From Novosphingobium sp. MW5 (GTDB lineage: Bacteria; Pseudomonadota; Alphaproteobacteria; Sphingomonadales; Sphingomonadaceae): DNA of 64,000 nucleotides. A program made the position numbers and the translations under genes. The DNA is taken from positions 2,976,001 to 3,040,000 of the forward strand of contig JAPCWB010000001.1 in NCBI GenBank assembly GCA_025938935.1, written 5' to 3'. Of this stretch, positions 9,440 to 17,993 are shown piece by piece (within the stretch, counting starts at the first letter, position 1; every line of letters begins with the position of its first letter). The notes under the pieces are model-generated. The model was not told the DNA's origin, ran no database searches, and saw only the letters and a program-made list of their open reading frames with translations.

Positions 9440-9993
9440 TGCTCCGCCTCCCGCAGCTTGGCGAGCAGCTTGGGCACGTCGTCTGTCGTGATGACGCCGA
9501 TGTGCTGGTGGCGGATCACGCCCTTGCCATCGATCACAAAGGTTTCCGGCACACCGGCCGATCCGATGCCGACCTGCACAACGCTGAGATTGTCCGCGCC
9601 GATACGGGCGAAAGGATTTCCATTGCGCGCAAGGAAGGCGGCAAGCTCGGGCTTGTGATCGCGAACAGCTACGCCGTGAATTTCGACGCCCGCATCCTTG
9701 AGCGCGGCAAGCTGCGGCGCCTCGACCGCGCAGGGCACGCACCAGGAAGCAAAGACGTTGAGCAGGCGCGGCTTGCCGGTGAAATCAGCGCGCGAGAGGC
9801 CGGGCCGGTCATCGCTGGCTGCGGGCAGGTTGAACTCGGGTAGAGGTTGGCCGACAAACCTGCTGGCCACGTCCTTGCTTGCCGGGCGGAACAGGCCGAT
9901 CATGACCAGCGCGACAAAAGCGGCAAACAGCCCCAGCGGCAGCCACAAGGCCCAGCGCGGTCCTTTCGCCGTTTCTGTCACCGGATCGCTCAT
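9436..9993 (-). CDS. ccmG: Thiol:disulfide interchange protein CcmG/DsbE
   Basis: This is a membrane-anchored periplasmic thioredoxin that supplies reducing equivalents to the cytochrome c maturation pathway. The 185-residue protein has one transmembrane helix (about residues 13-36), the DsbE entry motif VGQPLPEFNLP, and the active site WCVPC with Cys85 and Cys88. The cis-proline region GVPETFVID is also present. The start is the ATG of MSDPVTETAK; a longer in-frame extension runs into ccmF and is not coding. It overlaps ccmF upstream and ccmH downstream by four bases each. Confidence 0.95.
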   Translation of the reverse strand: MSDPVTETAKGPRWALWLPLGLFAAFVALVMIGLFRPASKDVASRFVGQPLPEFNLPAASDDRPGLSRADFTGKPRLLNVFASWCVPCAVEAPQLAALKDAGVEIHGVAVRDHKPELAAFLARNGNPFARIGADNLSVVQVGIGSAGVPETFVIDGKGVIRHQHIGVITTDDVPKLLAKLREAEQ

Positions 9994-11933
9994 CGACCCT
10001 GCCTTTCCCGGCGATAAGCGATCTTGCCCCGCGCCACGATGCGGCGAAGATCGCTGGCGACATGACCCAGCATGGCAAGCAGCCCACCAAGAGCGATCAG
10101 GATGCCTCCCAGCCAGATCATCGGAACGAAAGGCTTCCACCACAGGCGAAGCTGCCAGCGGCCGTCCTCTGCCTCCTCACCCAGCACGGCATAAAGCTGG
10201 CCGTTCCAGCGGGTGACAAGCGCGGACTCATTGGTCTGTTGAGGCGGCGCCCAGAACGAACGCGACTGTGGGCCGAGCAGGATCGGTGCAGCCCCGTTGT
10301 AGCTGGCTTGCAAACCAGCCTCCAAAGCGGTCCAGTTGGGGCCTGCAACGGGGTCGATATTCTTTAGCGTGATGGACCAGGGTCCGACGGCGACCTTGTC
10401 TCCCACGCTCACTGCCACGAGCTTTTCGGAGGTAAAGGCGCTGTCGCTTGCCATGCCGAACAACGAAACCGCGATGCCGAAATGGGCGAAAACCATGCCC
10501 CACAAAGGCAGCTTTACCTGCCGAAGCTTGCGGCCCCGCAGCGGCAAAAGGCTTGCCAGGGCAATGGCCGGAGCCAGCGCCAGACCGATCACCGGCAGAA
10601 CGTGCGACGGCGCATAGGCCAAGGCTGCGACAAGCGCGAGGATCCCCGCAAGCACCGGAACTATGAGCGATTTCCGCACCCTGCCGAAGGAATCCCTGCG
10701 CCAGCGCAGCAGGGGTCCGACCAGCAAGACAAGCAGCATCGGCACAACGAAGATCGCCGAGAACGGGTTGAAATAGGGCGGTCCGATCGAAACCTGCTGG
10801 CCAAGCGATTCCGCCAAGAGCGGGTAAAGCGTGCCGACCAGCACGATGCCGAGGATGCAGGAAAGCATGACATTGTTGAACACCAGCGCGCTTTCCCGGC
10901 TAACCACCGAAAACCGCTCACCCTCGCTGACGGTTGAGGCGCGCAGGCCGAACAACGTCAGGGCGCCGCCAATGTAGATCGCCAGAAGGATAAGAATAAA
11001 GGCCCCGCGCTTGGGATCGACGGCAAAGGCATGAACCGAAGTCAGGATGCCCGATCGCACAAGGAATGTGCCGACCATCGACATGGAGAAGGCCACTACG
11101 CCCAGCATTATCGTCCACGCGCGCAAGGCGTTGCGCGATGCCAGGACCGAGCACGAATGCAGCAGCGCCGTTGCCGCCAGCCAAGGCATCAGCGAGGCGT
11201 TTTCAACCGGGTCCCAGAACCACCAGCCGCCCCAGCCAAGCTCATAATATGCCCAGTAGGAGCCAGCGGTGATACCTAATGTCAGGAATATCCACGCCCC
11301 CAGCACCCAGGGCCGCATGGCGCGGGCAAAGGCAGGCGACACCTCACGCGTGATCAGCGCGCCAATCGCAAAGGAAAATGCGATCGAAAGCCCGACATAA
11401 CCAACGTAAAGCGTCGGCGGATGAAAGGCGAGGCCGGGGTCCTGCAGCAGGGGGTTTAGCCCCTTACCCTCGGCTTCCGGCACCATCCGAGTGAAAGGGT
11501 TCGATGCAAACAGCAGGAAGATATAGAAGCCGAGGCTGACGAACGCCTGCCCCGCCAGCGTGGCGAGCATCGTACGTTCCGGCAAACGGCGCTCGACCAG
11601 CGCAACGAAACCGCCGGCAAGGCCCATTACGGTGACCCACAGCAGCATCGAGCCTTCGTGGTTCCCCCAGGCACCGGCGATCTTGAACATCATCGGTTTG
11701 GCCGAATGCGAGTTCTCGTAAACCAGCTTCACCGAAAGGTCGGTTTGCATGAAGACCACGATCAGCGCGGCGAAAGAAGCGAGCGCGAGCACGCCCTGCA
11801 CTACCGCGACGGGCCGAACTGCCCCGCCCAGCGCTTCGCCCTTGCGGGTCAGGGCCATGGCCCCGGCGAACAGCTGGAGCGCAGCCAGGGCAGCTGCGAG
11901 CCACAGCGCGGCAAGGCCGAATTCCGCGGTCAC
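9990..11933 (-). CDS. ccmF: Haem lyase subunit CcmF
   Basis: CcmF is the large membrane subunit that transfers haem from holo-CcmE to apocytochrome c. The 647-residue polytopic protein contains the tryptophan-rich WWD motif GGWWFWDPVENASLMPWL around residue 230, used to bind haem in the periplasmic loop. About fourteen hydrophobic segments are visible. Start and stop overlap ccmE and ccmG by a few bases, which is consistent with one transcript. Length and motifs are normal. Confidence 0.96.
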   Translation of the reverse strand: MTAEFGLAALWLAAALAALQLFAGAMALTRKGEALGGAVRPVAVVQGVLALASFAALIVVFMQTDLSVKLVYENSHSAKPMMFKIAGAWGNHEGSMLLWVTVMGLAGGFVALVERRLPERTMLATLAGQAFVSLGFYIFLLFASNPFTRMVPEAEGKGLNPLLQDPGLAFHPPTLYVGYVGLSIAFSFAIGALITREVSPAFARAMRPWVLGAWIFLTLGITAGSYWAYYELGWGGWWFWDPVENASLMPWLAATALLHSCSVLASRNALRAWTIMLGVVAFSMSMVGTFLVRSGILTSVHAFAVDPKRGAFILILLAIYIGGALTLFGLRASTVSEGERFSVVSRESALVFNNVMLSCILGIVLVGTLYPLLAESLGQQVSIGPPYFNPFSAIFVVPMLLVLLVGPLLRWRRDSFGRVRKSLIVPVLAGILALVAALAYAPSHVLPVIGLALAPAIALASLLPLRGRKLRQVKLPLWGMVFAHFGIAVSLFGMASDSAFTSEKLVAVSVGDKVAVGPWSITLKNIDPVAGPNWTALEAGLQASYNGAAPILLGPQSRSFWAPPQQTNESALVTRWNGQLYAVLGEEAEDGRWQLRLWWKPFVPMIWLGGILIALGGLLAMLGHVASDLRRIVARGKIAYRRERQGR

Positions 11934-12388
11934 TTGGTTTCTTCCACCGTCTGGCGCGCCTGCGCTTCGGTCATTTCCTTCATCTCGCGCGGCACGTATT
12001 TCTCGTCATGCTTTGCAAGCAGGTTATCCGCCACGAAAGTGCCGTCAGCGCCCAGCTTGCCCTCCGCGACGACGCCCGAGCCTTCCTTGAACAAGTCAGG
12101 CACGATGCCCTTGAAGCGCACGGGCACCCGCGCCTTCGTATCGCCGACCACGAAAGCGATAGTAACGCCGTCCGCCTCGCGCTTGTAGCTGCCTGCCTCG
12201 ACCATGCCGCCCAGCCGCACCGCCTGATCGGGTGTGGGCGGTTTCGCGGCAATGTCGGCAGGAAGATAGAAGTAGGACGCATTGCTGCGCAGGCCCCAGA
12301 TCGCCAGCAGCGCCGCGCCAATCAGCGCGACCATGGCGAGGAGAACGAGGACCAGCCTCTGGTGCTTGGACTTCATCGGCGCGCTCAT
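11930..12388 (-). CDS. ccmE: Haem chaperone CcmE
   Basis: CcmE binds haem covalently in the periplasm and hands it to CcmF. It is 152 residues with an N-terminal membrane anchor (about residues 11-32) and an OB-fold domain. The haem-binding HxxxY motif is present as His127 and Tyr131 in AKHDEKYVP. The ATG overlaps the ccmD stop (ATGA), and the stop overlaps the ccmF start. Confidence 0.96.
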   Translation of the reverse strand: MSAPMKSKHQRLVLVLLAMVALIGAALLAIWGLRSNASYFYLPADIAAKPPTPDQAVRLGGMVEAGSYKREADGVTIAFVVGDTKARVPVRFKGIVPDLFKEGSGVVAEGKLGADGTFVADNLLAKHDEKYVPREMKEMTEAQARQTVEETK

Positions 12389-12525
12389 CGTTCTCGGCTC
12401 CGGTCACGGCGTGCCTCGGCAGCGCGCATGGATAGCCAGGCCCATGCCGTCAGGCCAAGCACGCCCGCCACGCCTAAGGCGTAGGACACGATGACGAAGG
12501 TCCAGTGATCGAGGTTTTCCTGCAT
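12385..12525 (-). CDS. ccmD: Haem exporter small subunit CcmD
   Basis: This 46-residue protein begins MQENLDHWTFVIVSYALG, has a single transmembrane helix (about residues 9-32) and ends with a basic tail (RAAEARRDRSRER). CcmD is the small membrane component that helps release holo-CcmE from the CcmABC complex. It sits exactly between ccmC and ccmE, where CcmD is expected. The ATG overlaps the ccmC stop (TAATG) and the TGA overlaps the ccmE ATG (ATGA). Sequence conservation in this family is weak, so the call rests on size, topology and position. Confidence 0.9.
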   Translation of the reverse strand: MQENLDHWTFVIVSYALGVAGVLGLTAWAWLSMRAAEARRDRSRER

Positions 12526-13250
12526 TATCCGTCCGCCATCGCCCTGCGCCGCAGCCGAGCCTGCGCCTGAAGGTCAGCAAGGATCGCCCGCATCCGCGCC
12601 AGCACCACGCCGCCGAACAAAAGCGAAAAACCGACCGTTGCCACCAGCAAGGGTCCCAGAAAATCCCACGCCATTGCAGACTTGCCCATGGAGATGCTCG
12701 GGGGCTGGTGGAGGCTGTTCCACCACAGCACCGAATAGTGAATGACCGGAATATTCACCGCGCCGACCAGTCCGAAGATGGCGGGAATGCGCGATTGTCC
12801 GTTGCTGTCCTGCGATGCGGCTGAAGACAGTGCCATGTAGCCAAGGTACAGGAACAACAGCACCAGCATCGAGGTCAGCCGTCCGTCCCAAACCCACCAT
12901 GCGCCCCATGCCGGACGGCCCCAGAGCGAACCGGTGATCAGGCAAAGTGCGGCAAAGACCGCTCCAGGCGCGGCAGTCGCCCGCGCTGCAATCCCGGCGA
13001 GCGGATGGCGCCAGACAATCTCGACCAGGCTGGCAATGGCAATCGCCGTCCAGCCGCCCATTCCGAGCCAGGCGGTGGGCACATGAAGGTAGAGGATCCG
13101 CACCGAATCCCCCTGCAGGGCGTCAGCGGGACCGACAAAAACGCCCCAAGCCATGGCACCGAAGGCAAGGATCAGCCCGGACACCAGCAACAGCGGCGTC
13201 AGCCACCGGGCAAGGCGCAGGAAACGGGCGGGATTCGCGAAGCCATGCAT
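12525..13250 (-). CDS. ccmC: Haem export protein CcmC
   Basis: CcmC binds haem at the periplasmic face and loads it on CcmE. The 241-residue protein has six transmembrane helices and the tryptophan-rich WWD motif (WGRPAWGAWWVWDGRLTS) near residue 115. Conserved periplasmic histidines are present in YLHVPTAW and PVIHYSVLWW. The start MHGFANPARFLRLARW matches the family; a longer in-frame extension of 14 codons is not needed. It is the first gene of the local ccm run. ccmA and ccmB are not next to it and must lie elsewhere if the system is complete. Confidence 0.95.
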   Translation of the reverse strand: MHGFANPARFLRLARWLTPLLLVSGLILAFGAMAWGVFVGPADALQGDSVRILYLHVPTAWLGMGGWTAIAIASLVEIVWRHPLAGIAARATAAPGAVFAALCLITGSLWGRPAWGAWWVWDGRLTSMLVLLFLYLGYMALSSAASQDSNGQSRIPAIFGLVGAVNIPVIHYSVLWWNSLHQPPSISMGKSAMAWDFLGPLLVATVGFSLLFGGVVLARMRAILADLQAQARLRRRAMADG

Positions 13251-13316
13251 GATGATCGCGCGCCATTTGGCAGGGTGCGAGCGCGGCGGCAAGCACTAGC
13301 TTGGCCGCGAATTGTA

Positions 13317-14384
13317 TCAGGCCCGGCCGATCAGCCTTTGCGCCATCGCATCGGCGACCTGATCCGCAGGAACCCTGCTCTCGTCACTCTCGCGCCAGAT
13401 GGCTTCAAGGCGCAGCGGAATCTCCTCTAGCCGCTCCATGACCTCAGCTCGGGTGCAGGGCTGACCCTTCTCGCGCGCGAGGTATTCTAAGGTCACGGCG
13501 ATGATGCCGCCGCCGTTGATCACATAGTCCGGCGCATAGAGAATGCCCCGCTCGTGCAGCATCGGGCCATGTTCCGGGCGGGCAAGCTGGTTGTTCGCCC
13601 CGCCCGCCACGATCGGCGCCTTTATACGCGCGATGCCGCTGTCATCGAGGATCGCGCCAAGCGCGTTCGGGCTGAAGACGTCGCATTCGACGTCCATGAT
13701 CGCGGCGGCATCGACGGCCGAAGCGTCGAGCTCCGCCGCCAGTGCTGCCGCGCGCTCTGCATTGACGTCGGCAAGCGTCAGCTTCGCTCCTTCCGCCGCA
13801 AGCAGGCGCGCGAGGCCTCCGCCGACGCTGCCGGTCCCCTGCACCGCAACGTGCACGCCGGAAAGGTCATCGCGGCCCAGCTTGTGCCGTACCGCGGCCT
13901 TGACGCCATAGAAGATCCCGCGCGATGTGAACGGACCCGGATCGCCACCGGCCAAATCCGGATCGGTCGCGGGTAAGCCGCAAACGTGGCGCGTGCGCTG
14001 GTGGATGGCCACCATGTCCGCTTCACTCATGCCAACGTCTTCGGCAGTCACATAGCGCCCGTTCAGCGCCGCGATGGCATCGCCAAACGCGGCGATCATT
14101 TCAGGCGTCTTTGTGCGATTCGCGTCCGCCAGGATAACCGCCTTGCCGCCGCCCATCGGCAGGCCGGCCATCGCGTTCTTGTAGCTCATCCCGCGCGACA
14201 GTCGCAGGGCATCGCGAAGCGCGCCGGCGCCTTCAGCATAGTGCCAGAACCGCGTGCCGCCCGCGCCGGGTCCCAAATGCGTGGAATGCAGCGCGATGAT
14301 CGCGGTCAAGCCAGAGGCGCGGTCGCGCACCACCTGGACCATTTCGTGATCGTCGAAATCGGGTTCTTCCCAGAATGCGGGCAC
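13317..14384 (-). CDS. Glu/Leu/Phe/Val dehydrogenase, leucine-dehydrogenase-like
   Basis: This NAD-dependent amino-acid dehydrogenase reversibly deaminates a branched-chain amino acid to its 2-oxo acid; the exact substrate is inferred. The 355-residue length matches leucine dehydrogenases. The substrate-side motif LGPGAGGTRFW, catalytic lysines K69 and K81 (PMGGGKAVI) and the Rossmann glycine motif GTGSVGGGLA are visible. Translation starts at a GTG (VPAFWEEPDFDDHE) with AGGGAGA about eight bases upstream. The open frame continues upstream through the tRNA-His gene, which argues for the GTG. It runs away from the tRNA and toward the ccm genes, but with a separate unit by spacing (66 bp). Confidence 0.88.
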   Translation of the reverse strand: MPAFWEEPDFDDHEMVQVVRDRASGLTAIIALHSTHLGPGAGGTRFWHYAEGAGALRDALRLSRGMSYKNAMAGLPMGGGKAVILADANRTKTPEMIAAFGDAIAALNGRYVTAEDVGMSEADMVAIHQRTRHVCGLPATDPDLAGGDPGPFTSRGIFYGVKAAVRHKLGRDDLSGVHVAVQGTGSVGGGLARLLAAEGAKLTLADVNAERAAALAAELDASAVDAAAIMDVECDVFSPNALGAILDDSGIARIKAPIVAGGANNQLARPEHGPMLHERGILYAPDYVINGGGIIAVTLEYLAREKGQPCTRAEVMERLEEIPLRLEAIWRESDESRVPADQVADAMAQRLIGRA

Positions 14385-14427
14385 GCGCCATCTCCCTGTG
14401 TTTGGGGACACGTGCGGGCTGGGAAAA

Positions 14428-14505
14428 TGGGGCGATCGATGGGGTTCGAACCCACGACCTCCGGTACCACAAACCGGCGCTCTAACCAACTGAGCTACGA
14501 TCGCC
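14428..14505 (-). tRNA. tRNA-His (anticodon GTG)
   Basis: Read on the minus strand, the cloverleaf closes fully. The acceptor stem is GCGATCG/CGATCGC, with the His-specific extra G at -1 opposite C73. The D stem is GCTC/GAGC. The anticodon stem is CCGGT/ACCGG around loop TTGTGGT (anticodon GTG). The T stem is GTGGG/CCCAT with loop TTCGAAC. The 3' CCA is encoded at 14428-14430. Confidence 0.97.
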
Positions 14506-14783
14506 ACAAGCCGCCAGCGCGTGCCTTGCGGCGGCGCTGTTAGGCAGCACCGGGACCGCTCGCAAGCAGTATCCGGCGCAGGCGCGGCCTCTTGCACAGG
14601 CGGGCGTAATTGGGAAGTGAAATCTTCATTGCCGCTCTGCTTGCGCAATTTTATTACGTCGCTCGTTGAAGGCCGCCCGCCAGTCGGCGCAGATCCCTTT
14701 GCGCGCATATTTCGCAGGTGCAGCATTAAAGGCATTGGCAAGCGCCAATCATTCATGCATCACTTGCGCAACAGGGAGCATCC

Positions 14784-16214
14784 ATGCCGCCAACGGGGTC
14801 CGCGAATTTCGACGAAATGTTCGATGCAGGCGGCGCAACTCGCCCAGCCTATGCCGACTTTTGCGAATGGTATGGCGAACAGGATCCCAACTGGCTGAAG
14901 CGCCAGAATGTAGAGGCCGAGCGCTTCTTCCGCCGCACCGGAATCACTTTCAATGTCTATGGCGAAGCTGCGGGTGAAGAGCGGCTGATTCCCTTCGACA
15001 TGATCCCGCGGATCATAACCGCCAGCGAATGGCGGCAATTGTCCAAGGGCATCGAACAACGCGTGCGCGCGCTCAACGCGTTCCTGCACGATCTCTATCA
15101 TCGGCGAGAGATCATCCGCGCAGGCAAGTTTCCATCCCGTTTGATCGAACGCAACAGCGCGTTCCTGCCGGAGATGGTGGGCTTTACCCCGCCCGGCGGT
15201 ATCTACACGCACATCGTCGGCATTGACTTGATCCGCACCGGTCCTGGCGAATTCATGGTGCTGGAAGACAATGCCCGCACGCCCAGCGGCGTTTCCTACA
15301 TGCTGGAAAACCGCGAGACGATGATGGCCATGTTCCCGGAATTGTTCACGCGGGTGCAGGTCCGCCCGGTCTCGGACTATCCGCGCCGCCTGGCCCGCAG
15401 CCTTGCCGCCTGCACGCCGCGTCGGGCGAGCGACCGGCCGGTCGTCGCGGTACTGACGCCGGGCATCTATAATTCCGCCTATTTCGAGCACGCCTTCCTG
15501 GCCGACCAGATGGGAGCCGAACTGGTCGAAGGCAGCGACCTGCGCGTAATCGACGGGCGCATCGCCATGCGAACGACCTGTGGATATCAGGCCATCGACG
15601 TGCTCTACCGCCGCGTCGACGACGATTTCCTCGACCCGCTCACCTTCAACCCTAACAGCGTACTCGGCGTACCCGGGATCATGGACGTTTACCGCGCCGG
15701 GGGCATTACCATCGCCAATGCGCCTGGAACCGGCATTTCCGACGACAAGGCGATCTACTCCTTCATGCCCGAGATCGTCGAGTTCTATACCGGCGAGAAA
15801 CCGATCCTGCAGAATGTCCCCACCTGGCGCTGCGCGGAAAAGGATTCGCTCGCCTACGTGCTCGACAACCTTGCCGACCTTGTCATCAAGGAGGTCCACG
15901 GCTCGGGCGGCTACGGGATGCTGATAGGGCCCACCGCGACGAAGGCGGAGATCGCTACATTCGCCAAGAAGCTGCGCAACCGGCCGGACAATTTCATCGC
16001 CCAACCAACGCTTTCCCTGTCGACCGTGCCGATCTTTACCAAGGCCGGCCTTGCCCCGCGCCATGTCGATCTGCGGCCTTTCGTTCTGATGTCACCTGAT
16101 GGGATCGACATCACCCCTGGCGGCCTCACTCGCGTTGCTCTCAAGAAGGGATCGCTGGTGGTCAACTCGTCGCAGGGCGGCGGCACCAAAGATACCTGGG
16201 TACTGGAGGACTGA
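14784..16214 (+). CDS. Circularly permuted type 2 ATP-grasp protein
   Basis: This 476-residue protein belongs to the DUF404/DUF407 circularly permuted ATP-grasp family, predicted to form amide or peptide bonds using ATP. Visible family features are VLEDNARTPSGVSYMLENR around residues 157-175, NPNSVLGVPG and NAPGTGISDDKAIY in the centre, VIKEVHGSGGYGMLIGP near 370 and RPFVLMSPDGIDITPGGLTRVAL near the C-terminus. It is the first gene of a four-gene run with alpha-E, transglutaminase and Anbu, the partnership described by comparative genomics as a putative peptide synthesis/modification system. The following gene's ATG overlaps its TGA. The substrate is unknown. Confidence 0.93.
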   Translation: MPPTGSANFDEMFDAGGATRPAYADFCEWYGEQDPNWLKRQNVEAERFFRRTGITFNVYGEAAGEERLIPFDMIPRIITASEWRQLSKGIEQRVRALNAFLHDLYHRREIIRAGKFPSRLIERNSAFLPEMVGFTPPGGIYTHIVGIDLIRTGPGEFMVLEDNARTPSGVSYMLENRETMMAMFPELFTRVQVRPVSDYPRRLARSLAACTPRRASDRPVVAVLTPGIYNSAYFEHAFLADQMGAELVEGSDLRVIDGRIAMRTTCGYQAIDVLYRRVDDDFLDPLTFNPNSVLGVPGIMDVYRAGGITIANAPGTGISDDKAIYSFMPEIVEFYTGEKPILQNVPTWRCAEKDSLAYVLDNLADLVIKEVHGSGGYGMLIGPTATKAEIATFAKKLRNRPDNFIAQPTLSLSTVPIFTKAGLAPRHVDLRPFVLMSPDGIDITPGGLTRVALKKGSLVVNSSQGGGTKDTWVLED

Positions 16215-17158
16215 TGCTCGGGCGGACCGCAGATGGCGTCTTCTGGATGTTTCGCCTGCTGGAGCGGGCGGAAAACATATCGCGCCTGCTCGAAACAGGC
16301 TTTCGGCTTGCCCTGACCCGTGGCCAGGGCGCGGCGCGCAGCGAATGGCAGTCGGTGCTGGTGACGATTGGCCAGTTGCAGGCCTACAAGGATGTGCACG
16401 GCGAGGTTACCGGCCCACTCGCCACTGACTGGATCCTGCGCGGCAAGGAAAACCAGGGCTCTGTCCTGCGCATGGTGGAGCAAGCGCGCTCCAACGCCCG
16501 CGCCGTGCGCACCGCCCTCACCCGTGAGGTCTGGGAAGCCACCAACGAGGCTTGGATGGTGCTGAGCGAAATGCTCGCCCGCCCGGTCAAGCCGAGCACC
16601 CTCGGCGATGTCCTGTCGGTGATCCGCCGCCAGTCGACCCTGGTGCGCGGCACCATGGACGGAACGATGCTGCGCAATGACATTTTCAATTTCGCCCGCA
16701 TCGGCACGTTCGTCGAACGTGCGGACAACACGGCGCGCATCCTCGACGTCAAATATTATGTCCTGCTGCCGTCGGTTTCGCTGGTGGGGTCCAGCTTTGA
16801 CAACGCGCAGTGGGAAACGGTCCTCCGCTCGGTATCAGCGGAACGTGCCTACCGCTGGCTCAACGCCGGCGAACTCGACCCCCGGGGTATTGCTGACTTC
16901 CTGATCCTCGACAGCCGTTTCCCGCGCAGTCTTGCCTCCTGCTACACCAAGCTGGAAAGCAATATCGCGGGCCTGGCGCGCCAGTATGGCACCCACGTTG
17001 CCTGCCACGATCTTGTCGCCGAGCAGGTCAAGCAGCTTGAAGCGGCCAGCATCGGATCGATCATCGAGTTCGGTCTGCACGAATTCATCGGCAAGTTCCT
17101 TGCCAGCAACCGCCGTGTCGCGGATGCGATAGCGGCCGACTACAGGTTCACAGTCTGA
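16214..17158 (+). CDS. Alpha-E domain protein (DUF403)
   Basis: This 314-residue, nearly all-helical protein begins MLGRTADGVFWMFRLLERAEN, the classic start of the alpha-E family, which always partners permuted ATP-grasp proteins. Other hallmarks are the FIGTFVERADNTARILDVKYY-like segment at about 172-192 and a C-terminal helix ending in the ADYRF pattern. The conserved glutamates and arginines in the helices (LLERAEN, VERADNTAR) are the family's presumed active residues, but no activity is established. Start and stop overlap the neighbours by one base each (TGATG), so translation is probably coupled. Confidence 0.93.
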   Translation: MLGRTADGVFWMFRLLERAENISRLLETGFRLALTRGQGAARSEWQSVLVTIGQLQAYKDVHGEVTGPLATDWILRGKENQGSVLRMVEQARSNARAVRTALTREVWEATNEAWMVLSEMLARPVKPSTLGDVLSVIRRQSTLVRGTMDGTMLRNDIFNFARIGTFVERADNTARILDVKYYVLLPSVSLVGSSFDNAQWETVLRSVSAERAYRWLNAGELDPRGIADFLILDSRFPRSLASCYTKLESNIAGLARQYGTHVACHDLVAEQVKQLEAASIGSIIEFGLHEFIGKFLASNRRVADAIAADYRFTV

Positions 17159-17967
17159 TGCGCCTCGCGATCCGCCACACCACCCGTTATGCCTATGACG
17201 AGCCAGTCGCGCATGGGCTGCTGCGATTGCGGATGCGCCCCAAGCCAACCCATGGCCAAAGTGTGATCGACTGGACCATGGACCTTGAAGGCGCGAGGTT
17301 CGAGACAGAGTTCGACGACCATCACCATAACCACATCAATCTCGTATCGATCAAAGCCGGTGCGCCCACGCTGGAAATCACGTGCTGCGGCACGATTGAC
17401 ACTTCCGACCGCGCCGGGATCGTCGGCCCGCACCATGGCTCGATGCCGCTGTGGGCATTCGAGCGCCAAACCCCGCTGACTCGTCCGGGAACAGCCATGA
17501 AGGCGCTTGCCCATTCCTGCCAGCAGGAGGATCGGCTCGCTACGCTCCACGCCCTGTCCAAGGCAACGCTTAACGAGGCTGCCTATGAGGTCGGCCACAC
17601 CGGCGTCGGCACCACGGCGGAAGAAGCGCTCACCGCCGGGCGCGGTGTTTGCCAGGACCATGCGCATATCTTCATCGGCTGCGCCCGCGCGCTTGGCATA
17701 CCGGCCCGCTATGTCAGCGGCTACCTGATGATGAACGACCGCGTGAACCAGGAAGCAACCCACGGCTGGGCCGAGGCTCATGTCGATGGCCTCGGCTGGG
17801 TCGGGTTCGACGTATCGAACGGCATCTCGCCCGACGCCCGTTATGTCCGCGTGGCGACCGGCTTCGATTACCGCGATGCCGCGCCGATCACCGGCGTTTC
17901 ATGGGGCGGAGGAAAAGCCGCCCTGGCAGTAAGCCTCGCGGTTGAACAACAGTCCGCCGAACAGTAG
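17158..17967 (+). CDS. Transglutaminase-like cysteine protease family protein
   Basis: This 269-residue protein has the bacterial transglutaminase N-terminal domain (residues about 1-85, ending in the beta-strand ITCCGTIDT) and the transglutaminase core. The catalytic triad reads Cys165 (GRGVCQDHAHIF), His202 (THGWAEAHV) and Asp218 (VGFDVSNG). In this gene neighbourhood it is expected to cleave or transfer amide bonds on a peptide product made by the ATP-grasp/alpha-E pair, which is inference. No signal peptide is visible, so it is probably cytoplasmic. It overlaps the alpha-E stop and is followed by Anbu after 26 bases. Confidence 0.92.
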   Translation: MRLAIRHTTRYAYDEPVAHGLLRLRMRPKPTHGQSVIDWTMDLEGARFETEFDDHHHNHINLVSIKAGAPTLEITCCGTIDTSDRAGIVGPHHGSMPLWAFERQTPLTRPGTAMKALAHSCQQEDRLATLHALSKATLNEAAYEVGHTGVGTTAEEALTAGRGVCQDHAHIFIGCARALGIPARYVSGYLMMNDRVNQEATHGWAEAHVDGLGWVGFDVSNGISPDARYVRVATGFDYRDAAPITGVSWGGGKAALAVSLAVEQQSAEQ

Positions 17968-17993
17968 GGGTCAGACGAAAGAGGAATTGGGCC

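Noticed and set aside
14385..14756. Long upstream extension of the leucine-dehydrogenase-like frame
   Set aside because: It runs through the tRNA-His gene, lacks family similarity, and a GTG with a good ribosome site exists at 14384.
14760..16064. 434-codon antisense open frame over the ATP-grasp gene
   Set aside because: Mirror frame of a high-GC gene; the sense protein has clear family motifs.
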